Below, in pieces: positions 22,205-30,800 of a stretch of DNA of 32,567 nucleotides (the first letter of the stretch is position 1; every line of letters begins with the position of its first letter). The notes under the pieces were generated by a model. That model was not told the origin of the DNA. It was given only the letters and a program-made list of their open reading frames with translations, and did not search any database. The position numbers and the translations under genes are program-made. This DNA is from Bacteroidaceae bacterium (GTDB lineage Bacteria; Bacteroidota; Bacteroidia; Bacteroidales; Bacteroidaceae), in NCBI GenBank assembly GCA_017455585.1, contig JAFSZU010000132.1, forward strand, positions 1 through 32,567. The letters run 5' to 3'.

Positions 22205-22212
22205 CAAAGATA
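22205..22212 (-). promoter_or_regulatory. promoter of the ATPase/DUF4435 unit, -7 element TATCTTTG
   Basis: The minus strand reads TATCTTTG, matching TAnnTTTG. No good TTTG is seen around -33. The octanucleotide array lies immediately downstream. Confidence 0.6.
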
Positions 22213-22339
22213 CGGAAAAGTTTAGAGTTGCGCGTTTAGAGTTGAGAGTTTTTTGTCTATTTGGGTGTTTTTTATACATTATTTACCCTTTGCAGTGAGA
22301 AAAATGAGCATAAACGCGCAGATAGTTTAAACTTTTCTG

Positions 22340-22347
22340 TATCTTTG
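22340..22347 (+). promoter_or_regulatory. amidase promoter, -7 element TATCTTTG, almost at the start codon
   Basis: TATCTTTG ends only nine bases before the ATG at 22357. With a transcription start about seven bases downstream of the element, the mRNA would be leaderless or nearly so. The next in-frame ATG is far inside the enzyme domain, so the start is not in doubt. Confidence 0.65.
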
Positions 22348-22356
22348 CGCCGCAAA

Positions 22357-23166
22357 ATGAAGCAGATTCGTGCACATAGACAGTTTCCCGTTATCGCCGC
22401 GTTGTTACTGGCGGGGCTGTTGTGTCCTGCACTGCTCGGGGCTGTTTCCAAGGGCGGTCCTGCGGCAAACAAACCCTTCACGCTTGTCCTGGATGCGGGT
22501 CACGGCGGCAAGGATCCCGGCGCGCTGGGCCACGGCAAGGGCCGCGAGAAGAATATCAACCTGGCGGTAGCCCTGGCCGTGGGCCGGCTGATAACCCAGA
22601 ATCTGAAAGACGTGAAGGTGGTCTATACGCGCAAAACCGATGTCTTTGTGGAGCTGGACGAGCGCGCGGCCATTGCCAATCGCGCCAAAGCCGACCTCTT
22701 TGTCTCCATCCACACCAACGCCCTGCCGGGCAAGAAGCAGCTGACAGGCAGCGAGACCTACACGCTGGGTATGCACCGTGCCGCCGACAATCTGGCCGTG
22801 GCAAAACGCGAGAACTCTGTCATATCCCTGGAGAAGGACTATCAGACCCGCTACGAAGGGTTCGACCCCAAGAGCTCGGAGAGCTATATCATCTTTGAGT
22901 TCCTGCAAGACAAGAACATGGAGAAGAGTGTGCGACTGGCACAACTCGTGCAGAAGCAGTTCAGTGCCGCTGGCCGCCCCGACAAGGGCGTGCACCAGGC
23001 CGGCTTCCTCGTGCTGCGTGCCACCTCCATGCCGTCGTGCCTCATCGAACTGGGCTATGTCACCACGGCCAGCGAGGAGCGATACCTGACCAGCGACCGC
23101 GGCGTCAGCCAGTTGGCAGACGCCATCTACAAGGCGATCAAGAAGTACAAGGAGACTTGTAAGTAA
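22357..23166 (+). CDS. N-acetylmuramoyl-L-alanine amidase (Amidase_3, AmiC-type)
   Basis: This is a zinc enzyme that cleaves the amide between N-acetylmuramic acid and L-alanine in peptidoglycan, in the periplasm. The 269-residue product has a signal or anchor segment (VIAALLLAGLLCPALLGAVS) and the Amidase_3 domain. Zinc ligands are in VLDAGHGGKDPGALG (His), GREKNINL (Glu) and LFVSIHTNA (His). The catalytic Glu is in SCLIELGYVTT. The extended frame upstream of ATG 22357 overlaps the promoter and is ignored. The MCE/MlaD-type gene follows in the same direction, a pairing typical of Bacteroidetes cell-envelope loci. A repeat element separates the two genes. Confidence 0.95.
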   Translation: MKQIRAHRQFPVIAALLLAGLLCPALLGAVSKGGPAANKPFTLVLDAGHGGKDPGALGHGKGREKNINLAVALAVGRLITQNLKDVKVVYTRKTDVFVELDERAAIANRAKADLFVSIHTNALPGKKQLTGSETYTLGMHRAADNLAVAKRENSVISLEKDYQTRYEGFDPKSSESYIIFEFLQDKNMEKSVRLAQLVQKQFSAAGRPDKGVHQAGFLVLRATSMPSCLIELGYVTTASEERYLTSDRGVSQLADAIYKAIKKYKETCK

Positions 23167-23199
23167 TTCAGTAACCAATCATTAGTTTTTTTTATGAAT

Positions 23200-23315
23200 A
23201 ACCACAGATTTCACAGATTCTTTGCAGCCTCTAATCCGTGTAATTGGTTCTATATTTCACAGATTTAAGCAGGCAACAGAAGATGAATCCGTTAAATCCG
23301 TGTAATCTGTGGTTC
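23200..23315. repeat. intergenic inverted-repeat element, CACAGATTACAC family, copy 2
   Basis: AACCACAGATTTCACAGATT (from 23200) at the left is complementary to AAATCCGTGTAATCTGTGGTT (ending 23314) at the right, with internal partial copies (CTAATCCGTGTAATTGG; TTTCACAGATTTAAG). Shorter than copy 1 at 6931-7180 but with the same arms. It occupies the amidase-MCE gap. Confidence 0.75.
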
Positions 23316-23344
23316 GTTAAATAATATTGTTCATCACCTCATCT

Positions 23345-24247
23345 ATGAAGATTACGCGCGAAGTGAAGATTGGACTGACCGGCATCGTGGCCCTGGTGCT
23401 GCTCTTCTTCACCATCAAATTCCTGCAGGGTGTGCAGCTCTTCAGCACTCAGGACACCTACTATATCAACTTTGCCGATGCGAAGGGTCTGGCCAAGTCC
23501 AGCCCTGTGTATGCCGACGGCTATAATGTGGGCATCGTCAGCAGCATCACCTACGACTATGAACGCCCCGGCCGCGGCGTCATCGTGGAGATCTCGGTGG
23601 AGCACGGGATGCGAGTGCCGGCGGGAACCGTGGCCGTGCTGGACGAGGCCATGCTGGGCGGCTGCACGCTGAACCTGCGGATGGGCAACAGCCCCGTGGA
23701 GCGCTATGCGGTGGGCGACACCATCCCCTCTGCCGCCAACAACGGCCTGATGGCGCGTGCCGCCGAGATGATTCCACAGCTGGAGCAGACACTGGCCAAA
23801 GTCGATACGCTGCTTGCCACGTTGAATGTGCTGGCATCCGACCCCCATATCCGCGAGATGCTGGCCAATGCCAATTCCCTCTCAGCACACCTGGACCAGA
23901 GTTCCACACAGCTCAACCGCCTCCTGGAGAAAGATGTGCCCCAAATGGCACACACCTTTGACCAGGCCGGGCAGAACATCGTGGCACTCACAGACAGCCT
24001 GCGCCAGCTGGACCTCAAGGGTACCCTGGCCCGCGTGGATGGCACCATGGACGAGGTACACCAGATGACACAGCGCCTGAACTCCACCGACAACAACGTG
24101 GGACTGCTGCTCAACGACACCACCCTCTACGGCAACCTCAGCCGCACCACGGCCGCCTCCGCAGCCCTCCTGGAGGATTTCAAGGCCCATCCCAAACGCT
24201 ATGTCCACTTCTCTGTCTTCGGCAAGAAGGACAAGGGAGCCGAGTAG
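23345..24247 (+). CDS. MCE family / MlaD-type lipid transport protein
   Basis: MCE proteins form hexameric rings that carry lipids between inner and outer membranes, working with an ABC transporter (MlaE/MlaF) encoded elsewhere. The 300-residue protein has one N-terminal membrane helix (IGLTGIVALVLLFFTIKFLQG, split about residues 9-29), then an MCE domain. The domain contains TYYINFADAKGLAKSSPVYA, GYNVGIVSSI, VEISVEHGMRVPAGTVA and AMLGGCTLNLRMG. A long helical C-terminal part follows (LEQTLAKVDTLLATLN and later), likely a periplasmic needle or coiled coil. ATG 23345 (MKITREVKIGL) is the family-typical start; the ATG at 23327 adds six odd residues. A strong hairpin terminator follows 22 bases after the stop. 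ABC partners are not in this window. Confidence 0.94.
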   Translation: MKITREVKIGLTGIVALVLLFFTIKFLQGVQLFSTQDTYYINFADAKGLAKSSPVYADGYNVGIVSSITYDYERPGRGVIVEISVEHGMRVPAGTVAVLDEAMLGGCTLNLRMGNSPVERYAVGDTIPSAANNGLMARAAEMIPQLEQTLAKVDTLLATLNVLASDPHIREMLANANSLSAHLDQSSTQLNRLLEKDVPQMAHTFDQAGQNIVALTDSLRQLDLKGTLARVDGTMDEVHQMTQRLNSTDNNVGLLLNDTTLYGNLSRTTAASAALLEDFKAHPKRYVHFSVFGKKDKGAE

Positions 24248-24268
24248 CCGACTCACGAAAAAATAGAT

Positions 24269-24319
24269 GATTCACGTTTCGCAGGCGATGCCGTAAGCAT
24301 CACTTGCGAAACGTGAATC
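24269..24319 (+). terminator. hairpin terminator after the MCE gene
   Basis: A perfect 15-bp stem (24269-24283 with 24305-24319) whose inner part can pair further (GATGC/GCATC) is followed by TTGTTTC. It lies 22 bases after the MCE stop codon and ends the amidase-MCE unit. The T-tract is weak. Confidence 0.7.
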
Positions 24320-24346
24320 TTGTTTCAGTAAAGACACGCCCCGAAT

Positions 24347-24562
24347 CCAGCCGTTTTCGCCTGAAGACCCGATTCTTCTGGCCTCCTCACCCACACGTGT
24401 AGATTATTCCATCATGACCGAATGGTTATTCCTTCATGACCGAATAATCATTCGGTCATGATGGAATAATCAATACTATCGCTTCCTCGGGGTCATTCTA
24501 TCGCATCTTCGGGGTCATTCTATCGCCTCTTCGGGCTATTCTATCGCCTCCTCGGGCTTGTT
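24347..24562. repeat. composite palindrome / 22-bp tandem repeat element, copy 2
   Basis: The head (ACCCGATTCTTCTGGC, TCACCCA) is followed by a 29-bp inverted repeat with one mismatch (24403-24431 and 24442-24470) around a 10-base loop CTTCATGACC. Four units then begin at 24476, 24498, 24520 and 24541, with the core CTATCGCCTCTTCGGG. Same parts, order and orientation as 11006-11215. It lies between the MCE terminator and the dnaA promoter. Confidence 0.85.
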
Positions 24563-24898
24563 CCCCTGCGTACGCTTTGTGGCTCTTTCAGGACCTTGGT
24601 GATGCGATTGCGGATCATCATAAAAAATGATTAGGCACAGGTGAAGAAAAGAATTTTTCCAAATAGGCGGAGCGCGCGTGATGTTTTGTCGCCATCCTTG
24701 CTAAACGTCTTAAAAAGGGTGGGTTAACAAAAATGAAAAAAATAAATGCGTCATTCCTAAGTCTTGTCTATCTCTTTGGGAATCAACAGTCTTGTAATTT
24801 GCAACAGCCATCTGCAAGCCATTTTAGAGTTTCACGGGGAGGCGTTTGAAAACGTGCCGTTTATGACGTGAAACCGCCGACATATTGTCTGTGGGCCA
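24563..24898. other. non-coding stretch upstream of the dnaA promoter
   Basis: About 340 bases with no convincing reading frame. It is AT-rich around 24620-24780. No TTATCCACA-type DnaA boxes and no iteron array were seen, so there is no support for an origin here. A regulatory role for dnaA is possible but not visible. Confidence 0.4.
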
Positions 24899-24930
24899 TT
24901 TGGTGGAATGAAAAAAATGATGTACCTTTG
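24899..24930 (+). promoter_or_regulatory. dnaA promoter: TTTG (24899-24902), 20 bases, TACCTTTG (24923-24930)
   Basis: Both elements of the Bacteroidetes primary-sigma promoter are present with the ideal 20-base spacing. Transcription would begin about 24937, some 21 bases before ATG 24958. Confidence 0.8.
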
Positions 24931-24957
24931 CACCGCAATTCGGCTCTTGCGAATCGC

Positions 24958-26385
24958 ATGACTTTACCCAAAAGAATGGAAATCTTACAACTGAGCACTG
25001 AACAACGATGGACGGAGTGTCTGCGTTTGTTGCGAAACAATATTCCTTCGCAGCAACAGTTTGACACGTGGTTTGCCCCCATCAGCTTTATCTCCTTCGA
25101 TGCAGAGACGTCGGAGCTGGTGCTCGCTGTCCCCAGTCCGTTCATTGTAGAGTACATCGAAGCGCATTTCGTGGAGCTGTTGCGGGCGGTGCTGCGTCAT
25201 ATCTTTGGCGAGCGAGTGCTCTTGCGCTGGACGGTGACCACCGATGCCACCAACCACATCACACAGACCGTGGATGCCACCAATCGTTCTACCATTGTGG
25301 AGAAACCGGCTCACCCGGATGACGGGAACAAGACGCCCCGGATGATGCAGGCGTTGGACTCGCAGTTGAAGCCCGAATATACCTTTGCCAACTTCGTGGA
25401 GGGCACACCCAACAAATTGCCGCTCACCGTGGGAAAGACCATTGCCCAGAACCCGGATCAATCCACGTTTAACCCGCTGTTCATCTTCGGCGCATCGGGC
25501 GTGGGCAAGACGCACCTGGTCAATGCCATCGGGTTGCGCCTGAAGGAACTGCATCCAGAGAAGCGTGTCCTCTATGTATCGGCACATCTCTTCCAGGTGC
25601 AGTATGTGGATGCCGTGCGGCAGAACAAGACCAATGATTTCATTGCCTTCTACCAGAGCATTGATGTGCTCATCATTGATGACGTGCAGGAATTTGCGTC
25701 CCAGGAGAAGACGCTGCTCACCTTCTTCCACATCTTCAACCACTTGCACCAGAATGGGCGCCAGCTCATCTTGACCAGCGACCGTCCTCCAGTGGCACTG
25801 CAAGGCATGGAGGAGCGCATGTTGACGCGCTTCAAGTGGGGACTGCTGGCAGAACTGGAGCGCCCCGACGAGGAACTGCGCCGCAATATCCTCTGGCACA
25901 AGATTCATCGTGACGGCTTGCGCATCGGCGAGGAGGTGGTGAGCTACATTGCCCGTGTGGTGACTCGGAGCATCCGCGACCTGGAGGGCGTGCTGAACTC
26001 GCTCATGGCCTATTCTGTGGTGTGGAGTGCAGAGATTGACATTTCGTTGGCCGAGCGCGTGATTGCCCGCACGATTGGAATGGCTCAGGCCGAGCGACCC
26101 CCACTCACGGTGGAGGACATCCTGCAGCAGACGTGCACCTTCTTCTGTATCAACAAGGAAGATGTGTTGTCCAAGAGCCGCAAGGCCACGGTGGTGCAGG
26201 CCCGCCAGGTGGCGATGTATCTGACACAGAAGTTGACCACGCTTTCCACGACACGCATCGGTATGGCCATCGGTCGCCGCAACCATGCCACTGTGATTCA
26301 TTCCTGCCAGAGTGTGGAAAGCCGTCTGGCATCAGACTCGCAGTTCGCCGAGCAGGTGAGCGAACTGGAGCAGCTGCTGAATTGA
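24958..26385 (+). CDS. dnaA: chromosomal replication initiator protein DnaA
   Basis: This is the ATP-dependent initiator that binds DnaA boxes and opens the origin. The 475-residue product has domain I (EQRWTECLRLLRNN...FDTWFAPISF), then a short domain II. AAA+ domain III has Walker A FGASGVGKTHLVNAIG (Gly178-Thr185) and Walker B VLIIDDVQEF (about 237-246). Domain IV carries the DNA-binding signature TRIGMAIGRRNHATVIHS (432-449). The start is taken at ATG 24958, the first downstream of the promoter; ATG 24976 (MEILQL) is an equally good alternative. The open frame before 24958 overlaps the promoter and is not coding. No dnaN, rpmH or recognisable origin lies next to it, in keeping with the scattered arrangement in Bacteroidetes. 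The gene is followed, three bases on, by the end of the convergent nitroreductase gene. Confidence 0.96.
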   Translation: MTLPKRMEILQLSTEQRWTECLRLLRNNIPSQQQFDTWFAPISFISFDAETSELVLAVPSPFIVEYIEAHFVELLRAVLRHIFGERVLLRWTVTTDATNHITQTVDATNRSTIVEKPAHPDDGNKTPRMMQALDSQLKPEYTFANFVEGTPNKLPLTVGKTIAQNPDQSTFNPLFIFGASGVGKTHLVNAIGLRLKELHPEKRVLYVSAHLFQVQYVDAVRQNKTNDFIAFYQSIDVLIIDDVQEFASQEKTLLTFFHIFNHLHQNGRQLILTSDRPPVALQGMEERMLTRFKWGLLAELERPDEELRRNILWHKIHRDGLRIGEEVVSYIARVVTRSIRDLEGVLNSLMAYSVVWSAEIDISLAERVIARTIGMAQAERPPLTVEDILQQTCTFFCINKEDVLSKSRKATVVQARQVAMYLTQKLTTLSTTRIGMAIGRRNHATVIHSCQSVESRLASDSQFAEQVSELEQLLN

Positions 26386-26388
26386 GCG

Positions 26389-27132
26389 TTATTCCAGGAA
26401 TCCTTGGCGGCGTAGCGCGTCAAGCAGGGTTTGGCTCAGTGCTTCATTATCCTTGCGGGTGTAGCGGATGTCCGTAAAGATTTGTGCCAGTGTCTCCTTG
26501 TTATTGATGCGCACAAACTCACGGTTCACTTCCAGGGCTTCCTTCTCGGCATAGAAACGGTCGATGTCCTCGGGCGTGGGGTCGTGATAGGTCTCGCTGT
26601 GGACAAAACTCTCCACGGGCAGCCTGTCAGAGAGCGGCGGTTCCTCGGCCGGCCATCCCACGGTGAGCGTGGCCACGGGGAATACCAGCTGCGGCAGCTG
26701 CAGGACATCGATGATGGCTTGGGGCTGGTAGATGGTGGTGCCGAGGAAACAGAGGCCCAGCCCGGCCCCCTCGGCCAGGTTGCAGAAGGTCTGGGTGAAG
26801 AGCAGCGCGTCTGTGGCGGCATTCAAGAAACTCAGGAAGTTGTCATAGCCGGGATGTGCCTGGCGGCACTGTGCCCACGTCGTGGTGCGGCGGAAGTCGG
26901 CGCAGATGGTGAGCACAACGGGTGCCTGCTGCACCATGGGCTGGTTGAAATGCGCGGGTGCCAGAGCGGCTTTCTGCTCGGCCGAGCGTGTGACCACGAC
27001 ACTGTACAATTGCAGGTTCCCCATCGTCTGTGTGCGTGCGGATGCCGCCAGAAGCTGGTTCAGCAATTCGGGTTCCACATCCCGCCCACTATACTGGCGG
27101 ATGGTGCGGCGGGTCATTAAAGAATCTTTCAT
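26389..27132 (-). CDS. nitroreductase family protein (NfsA/FRP-like flavin reductase)
   Basis: This is an FMN-dependent NAD(P)H oxidoreductase of the nitroreductase superfamily; the natural substrate is unknown. The 247-residue product opens with the FMN-phosphate motif TRRTIRQYSGRDVEPELL and the block AARTQTMGNLQLYSVV-like (here ASARTQTMGNLQLYSVVV). It has the later GLGLCFLGTTI and VATLTVGWPAEEPPLSDRLP, typical of the NfsA/FRP group. Two adjacent ATGs (27135 and 27132) can start it; the longer frame upstream covers the promoter. A TAACTTTG element lies 34 bases upstream, divergent from the promoter of the small secreted protein gene. Its stop lies three bases from that of dnaA. Confidence 0.93.
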   Translation of the reverse strand: MKDSLMTRRTIRQYSGRDVEPELLNQLLAASARTQTMGNLQLYSVVVTRSAEQKAALAPAHFNQPMVQQAPVVLTICADFRRTTTWAQCRQAHPGYDNFLSFLNAATDALLFTQTFCNLAEGAGLGLCFLGTTIYQPQAIIDVLQLPQLVFPVATLTVGWPAEEPPLSDRLPVESFVHSETYHDPTPEDIDRFYAEKEALEVNREFVRINNKETLAQIFTDIRYTRKDNEALSQTLLDALRRQGFLE

Positions 27133-27165
27133 CATTTGTCCAATTGTTTGGTATGAATCCGGTGG

Positions 27166-27173
27166 CAAAGTTA
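27166..27173 (-). promoter_or_regulatory. nitroreductase promoter, -7 element TAACTTTG
   Basis: On the minus strand TAACTTTG matches TAnnTTTG, 34 bases before the start codon. It is back-to-back with the plus-strand promoter at 27193-27224. Confidence 0.6.
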
Positions 27174-27192
27174 TATAAAATATGTGAATTGG

Positions 27193-27224
27193 TTTGGACA
27201 ATTGAGACAATATATTTATTTTTG
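27193..27224 (+). promoter_or_regulatory. promoter: TTTG (27193-27196), 20 bases, TATTTTTG (27217-27224)
   Basis: Both Bacteroidetes elements are present at the ideal spacing, 40 bases before ATG 27264. Confidence 0.75.
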
Positions 27225-27263
27225 TGCCGTCAAAGACGCAAATAACCCACAATAAACACGATT

Positions 27264-27764
27264 ATGAAACACATTCTAACTTTTCTATTGGCACTACTGC
27301 CCCTGCTGACATGGGCACAGAGTGACCCGCAGGCCGCAAACGACGATGCCCAGCCGCAGCATATTCTATTTGAGGGGATAGAAGTAAAAGGTGACATCTA
27401 TGAGTTCACCAGGGTGTTGGAACACAAGGGCTATAAAATGGTGAGCCGCGATAACAACTTGCGTGAATATGTCTTCAAGGGAACTGTCTGCGGCATATCG
27501 CAGAAGTTCAAGGTCTCGTTCTCCAAGAAGTCAAAGACCGTCTATCGCATCATGCTCCAGCCGCAGAATGTGCCCTTGGACGAGTATGTCGTCCAACTGT
27601 GTGAGCGCTATGGCAAGGAATATGACACCATCAGTCGCGGGTTGCAGTGGACACTGCCCACGGGAGCCGTCATGCTGGCCACGCCCGAGGGCTATGACCC
27701 CACACTGGTCATCATGGATGCACTGGGTGTGGAGAGATACAAGGATGAAGATAACCGCAATTAA
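27264..27764 (+). CDS. small secreted protein of unknown function (166 aa)
   Basis: There is a clear signal peptide (MKHILTFLLALLPLLTWAQS, cleavage after WAQ) and then a short acidic spacer. A compact alpha/beta domain of about 125 residues follows (ILFEGIEVKGDIYEFTRVLE, HKGYKMVSRDNN, EYVFKGTVCGISQKFKVSFS, TVYRIML). The pattern, in which a helix follows 'G.EVKG.I..F...L..KGY', recurs in short Bacteroidales periplasmic proteins, but I do not recognise a named family. Two cysteines (in TVCGI and VQLCERYG) could be a disulphide. It has its own promoter, divergent from the nitroreductase gene. The GH127 gene starts 131 bases after it, with no terminator evident between. Confidence 0.85.
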   Translation: MKHILTFLLALLPLLTWAQSDPQAANDDAQPQHILFEGIEVKGDIYEFTRVLEHKGYKMVSRDNNLREYVFKGTVCGISQKFKVSFSKKSKTVYRIMLQPQNVPLDEYVVQLCERYGKEYDTISRGLQWTLPTGAVMLATPEGYDPTLVIMDALGVERYKDEDNRN

Positions 27765-27773
27765 GAGTGGAAC

Positions 27774-27809
27774 AACGGAAAACACGGAAATCATACGGAA
27801 ATTCCCGAA
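27774..27809. repeat. short ACGGAAA-type tandem repeat
   Basis: ACGGAAA, CACGGAAAT, TACGGAAAT follow each other at roughly 11-base spacing after the small secreted protein gene. Further on (27860-27890) GTCAAATCGTGAAATTGTAA resembles the reverse complement of the AT-rich stretch near 4731-4765. Confidence 0.4.
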
Positions 27810-27895
27810 AATGTGAGTGGCTCCTGTGGTTCAATACTGACGGACGAGCCGTTCAATGTAATTGTCAAATCGTGAAATTGTAAAATAGTCAAATA

Positions 27896-30800
27896 ATGAA
27901 GCGTTTCCTCATTCCCCTTGTGATGGCTGCATGCGCCCAGGTGGTGTCTGCCCAGAGTTTGTTATATCCCCAGCACTTCGACCTCAGTGAAGTGACATTG
28001 CTGGACGGCTCGTTGAAGCAGGCGCAGGACGGCAATGCGCAGTTGCTGCTGCGCTATGATGCCGACCGTCTGCTGGCACCTTTCATCCGTCAGGCCGGAC
28101 TCCATCAAGTCAAGGGCGGGAAGTATGAGGGCTGGCTGCAGAAGCATCCCTCGTTCTCGAACTGGGGACTCTCCGACTGGAGCCTGGAGGGCCATGTCGG
28201 CGGGCACTACCTCACGGCGCTGGCCATGGCAAGTGTGGCGGTCGATGATGAATCGTTGCAGCAGCAGTTGCGCCAGCGGCTGGACTATTGCGTGGATGTC
28301 CTGCGCGACTGTCAGAACGCTTTTGCCGAGAACACCGAGGGACTGCGCGGATTCATTGGAGGACAGCCCATCAACCAGGTGTGGACAGGACTCTACGCCG
28401 GCAGCCTCGACAACTTCCGTCAGTACGGCGGATGGGTGCCTTTCTACTGTGAGCACAAGGTGCTGGCAGGACTGCGGGATGCGTGGGTCTATGCGGGCAA
28501 TGAGACGGCGCGCGAGTGCTTCCGCCAGCTGGCAGACTGGGCAGTCGATGTGATTGGCAAGCTCTCGCAAGAACAGCTGGATCAGCTCTTAGGCTGGGAG
28601 CACGGAGGTATGAACGAGAGCTTGGCCGATGCCTATCATCTCTTTGGCGACGCCCGCTATCTGACCGCTGCCAAACGATACAGCCACCAATGGATGCTGA
28701 ACGAGATGCAGACGCTGAACACCACTTTTTTAGATGGCAAGCATGCCAACACGCAGGTGCCCAAGTATATCGGCTTCGACCGCATCTTCGATGAGGACAG
28801 CAAGGCCACGAACTATCAGCGTGCCGCCAAGAACTTCTGGCAGGACGTGACGGCGAACCGCACCGTGTGTATCGGCGGCAACAGCACGCGCGAACATTTC
28901 TTCAACAAGTCCGAGGCAGCTCGCTATATCAATGACCTCGACGGGCCTGAATCCTGCAACTCCAACAACATGCTGAAGCTCAGCGAGAATCTCTTTGACC
29001 AGACCCATGACGCACGCTATGCCGACTTCTATGAGCAGACGATGCTCAACCACATCCTCTCCACCCGTGACCCCAAGACGGGCGGTTATGTCTATTTCAC
29101 TACCCTGCGGCCGCAGGGTTATCGCATCTACTCGCAGGTGAACCAGGGCATGTGGTGTTGTGTGGGAACAGGTATGGAGAATCACTCGAAGTATGCACAC
29201 TTCGCCTACACACATGACGGCGACAAGGCGCTTTACGTCAATCTCTTCGTGCCCAGCGAGCTGAAGAGCAGCCAGTTTGGTCTGCGCCAGGAAACCATGT
29301 TCCCGTATATCGACCCCGTCCGCAGCAACATACCCACGTCACAGACAGCAGTGTCTGAACTCACTGTCTCGCGCGCGGGTACATATATTATATATATGCG
29401 TCATCCGGCGTGGGCAGGCAAGGAATATGCCGTGAAAGTCAATGGCGCTGATGTGAACGCCGCCGTCACAGAGGGCAAGGCCTCGTATGTGCCCATCGAG
29501 CGCACATGGCAGGTGGGCGACCGCATTACTGTGTGGCTGCCCATGACGCTGCGCTATGAGGAGTGTCCGGGCTACGGAGATTACATCGCCTTCAAGTTCG
29601 GTCCAGTCCTGCTGGCGGCTAAGACCACGGCAGCTACGGCGGCGGAAAGCAAAGAGACGGGGTTGGAATATGAACAGTTGCAGAACGAGTATGGTGGCGA
29701 AGGACGCATGGACCACGCACCCGGCAGCCGCGCTTCCAGCAAGGACCTGAGCAGTGCGCCGCTGCTGATTGGTGAGCGTGCATCGGTGCTCAACCGCATC
29801 ACACCCAAGGATCTCTCGCAACTGACATTCACCATCGATGCCGCCAGCGAGCAGTCGAAGGGTAACTGGACGAAGCTCACGCTGGAGCCGTTCTACGGAA
29901 TCCACCATGCCCGTTACGCCTGTTACTGGTACCAAGCCACCAAGGAAGTCTATGACCAGAGCGATATGGGGCGTGCCGATGCAGAGGCTGCTGCCTTGGC
30001 CGCACGGACGTTGGACTTTGTGGCTACGGGCGAGCAGCAGAGCGAGGCCGGACACAGCTATGCCTACAGCAGTGACTCCCGCACGGGAACCTACAACGGT
30101 GAGACCTACCGCGATGCACAAGCCAACGGGTACATCCAGTATAAACTCGCCAATCCCGACGGCCTCACAGAGGGGGTGGCCATCATGTTGCGCCTGACAA
30201 CGGCCGACAACGGCCGGATGGGTTATGTGACCATCGACGGTACCAAGATTGCAGACATCACGGTGGCTGCCTCGGCGAAGAACCAAGATAGCCGCGGCTT
30301 CTATAACCTGGAGTTGCTCATCCCCGCTAACTTGCTGCGTAAATCCAACGGAAAGGCAAAGACCGAAATCACGTTCCGTCTCACGGCCTCCGCCACCACA
30401 CCCATCCCAGGACTCTATTATGTCCGGTTGGTCAAGGACTACAAGGATCAAAGCTATATCTTCCATGCCACGGACTGGGTCACGGGCGACCCCAATCGCG
30501 TGGCACAGTCCAATATTAGCTACGATGACGATGCCAACACACTTACTGTCAATGCCAGCGGCACAAACAATGTGGCGCTGGCACTGGACTGGCAAAAGTT
30601 GGACTATGAGATCAATGCCAATCAAAAATTTCTCATTGTCAAAGGCAAGAACCTGTCACGCACGTCGGGTGCCAACTACCTCTGGTGGCTCAACGGGGTG
30701 AACAAGGGCTCGCAGGTGGCTCCCACGACCACGAAGAAAGCAGCAGACGACGGTGTCATCATTGCGTGGGACATGACGCGCAGTGGACTTGACGGCAACA

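Noticed and set aside
24476-24562. CRISPR-like array of 22-bp units
   Set aside because: Units are contiguous with no spacers, and there are no cas genes. The same holds for the 21-bp and 8-bp arrays.
24248-24957. Replication origin next to dnaA
   Set aside because: No cluster of DnaA boxes and no AT-rich unwinding repeats beside such boxes. The 22-bp units also occur far from dnaA at 11150-11215, so they are not origin iterons.
24985-26301. Minus-strand open frame opposite dnaA (over 400 codons)
   Set aside because: Shadow of dnaA; His/Leu-rich with no conserved pattern.
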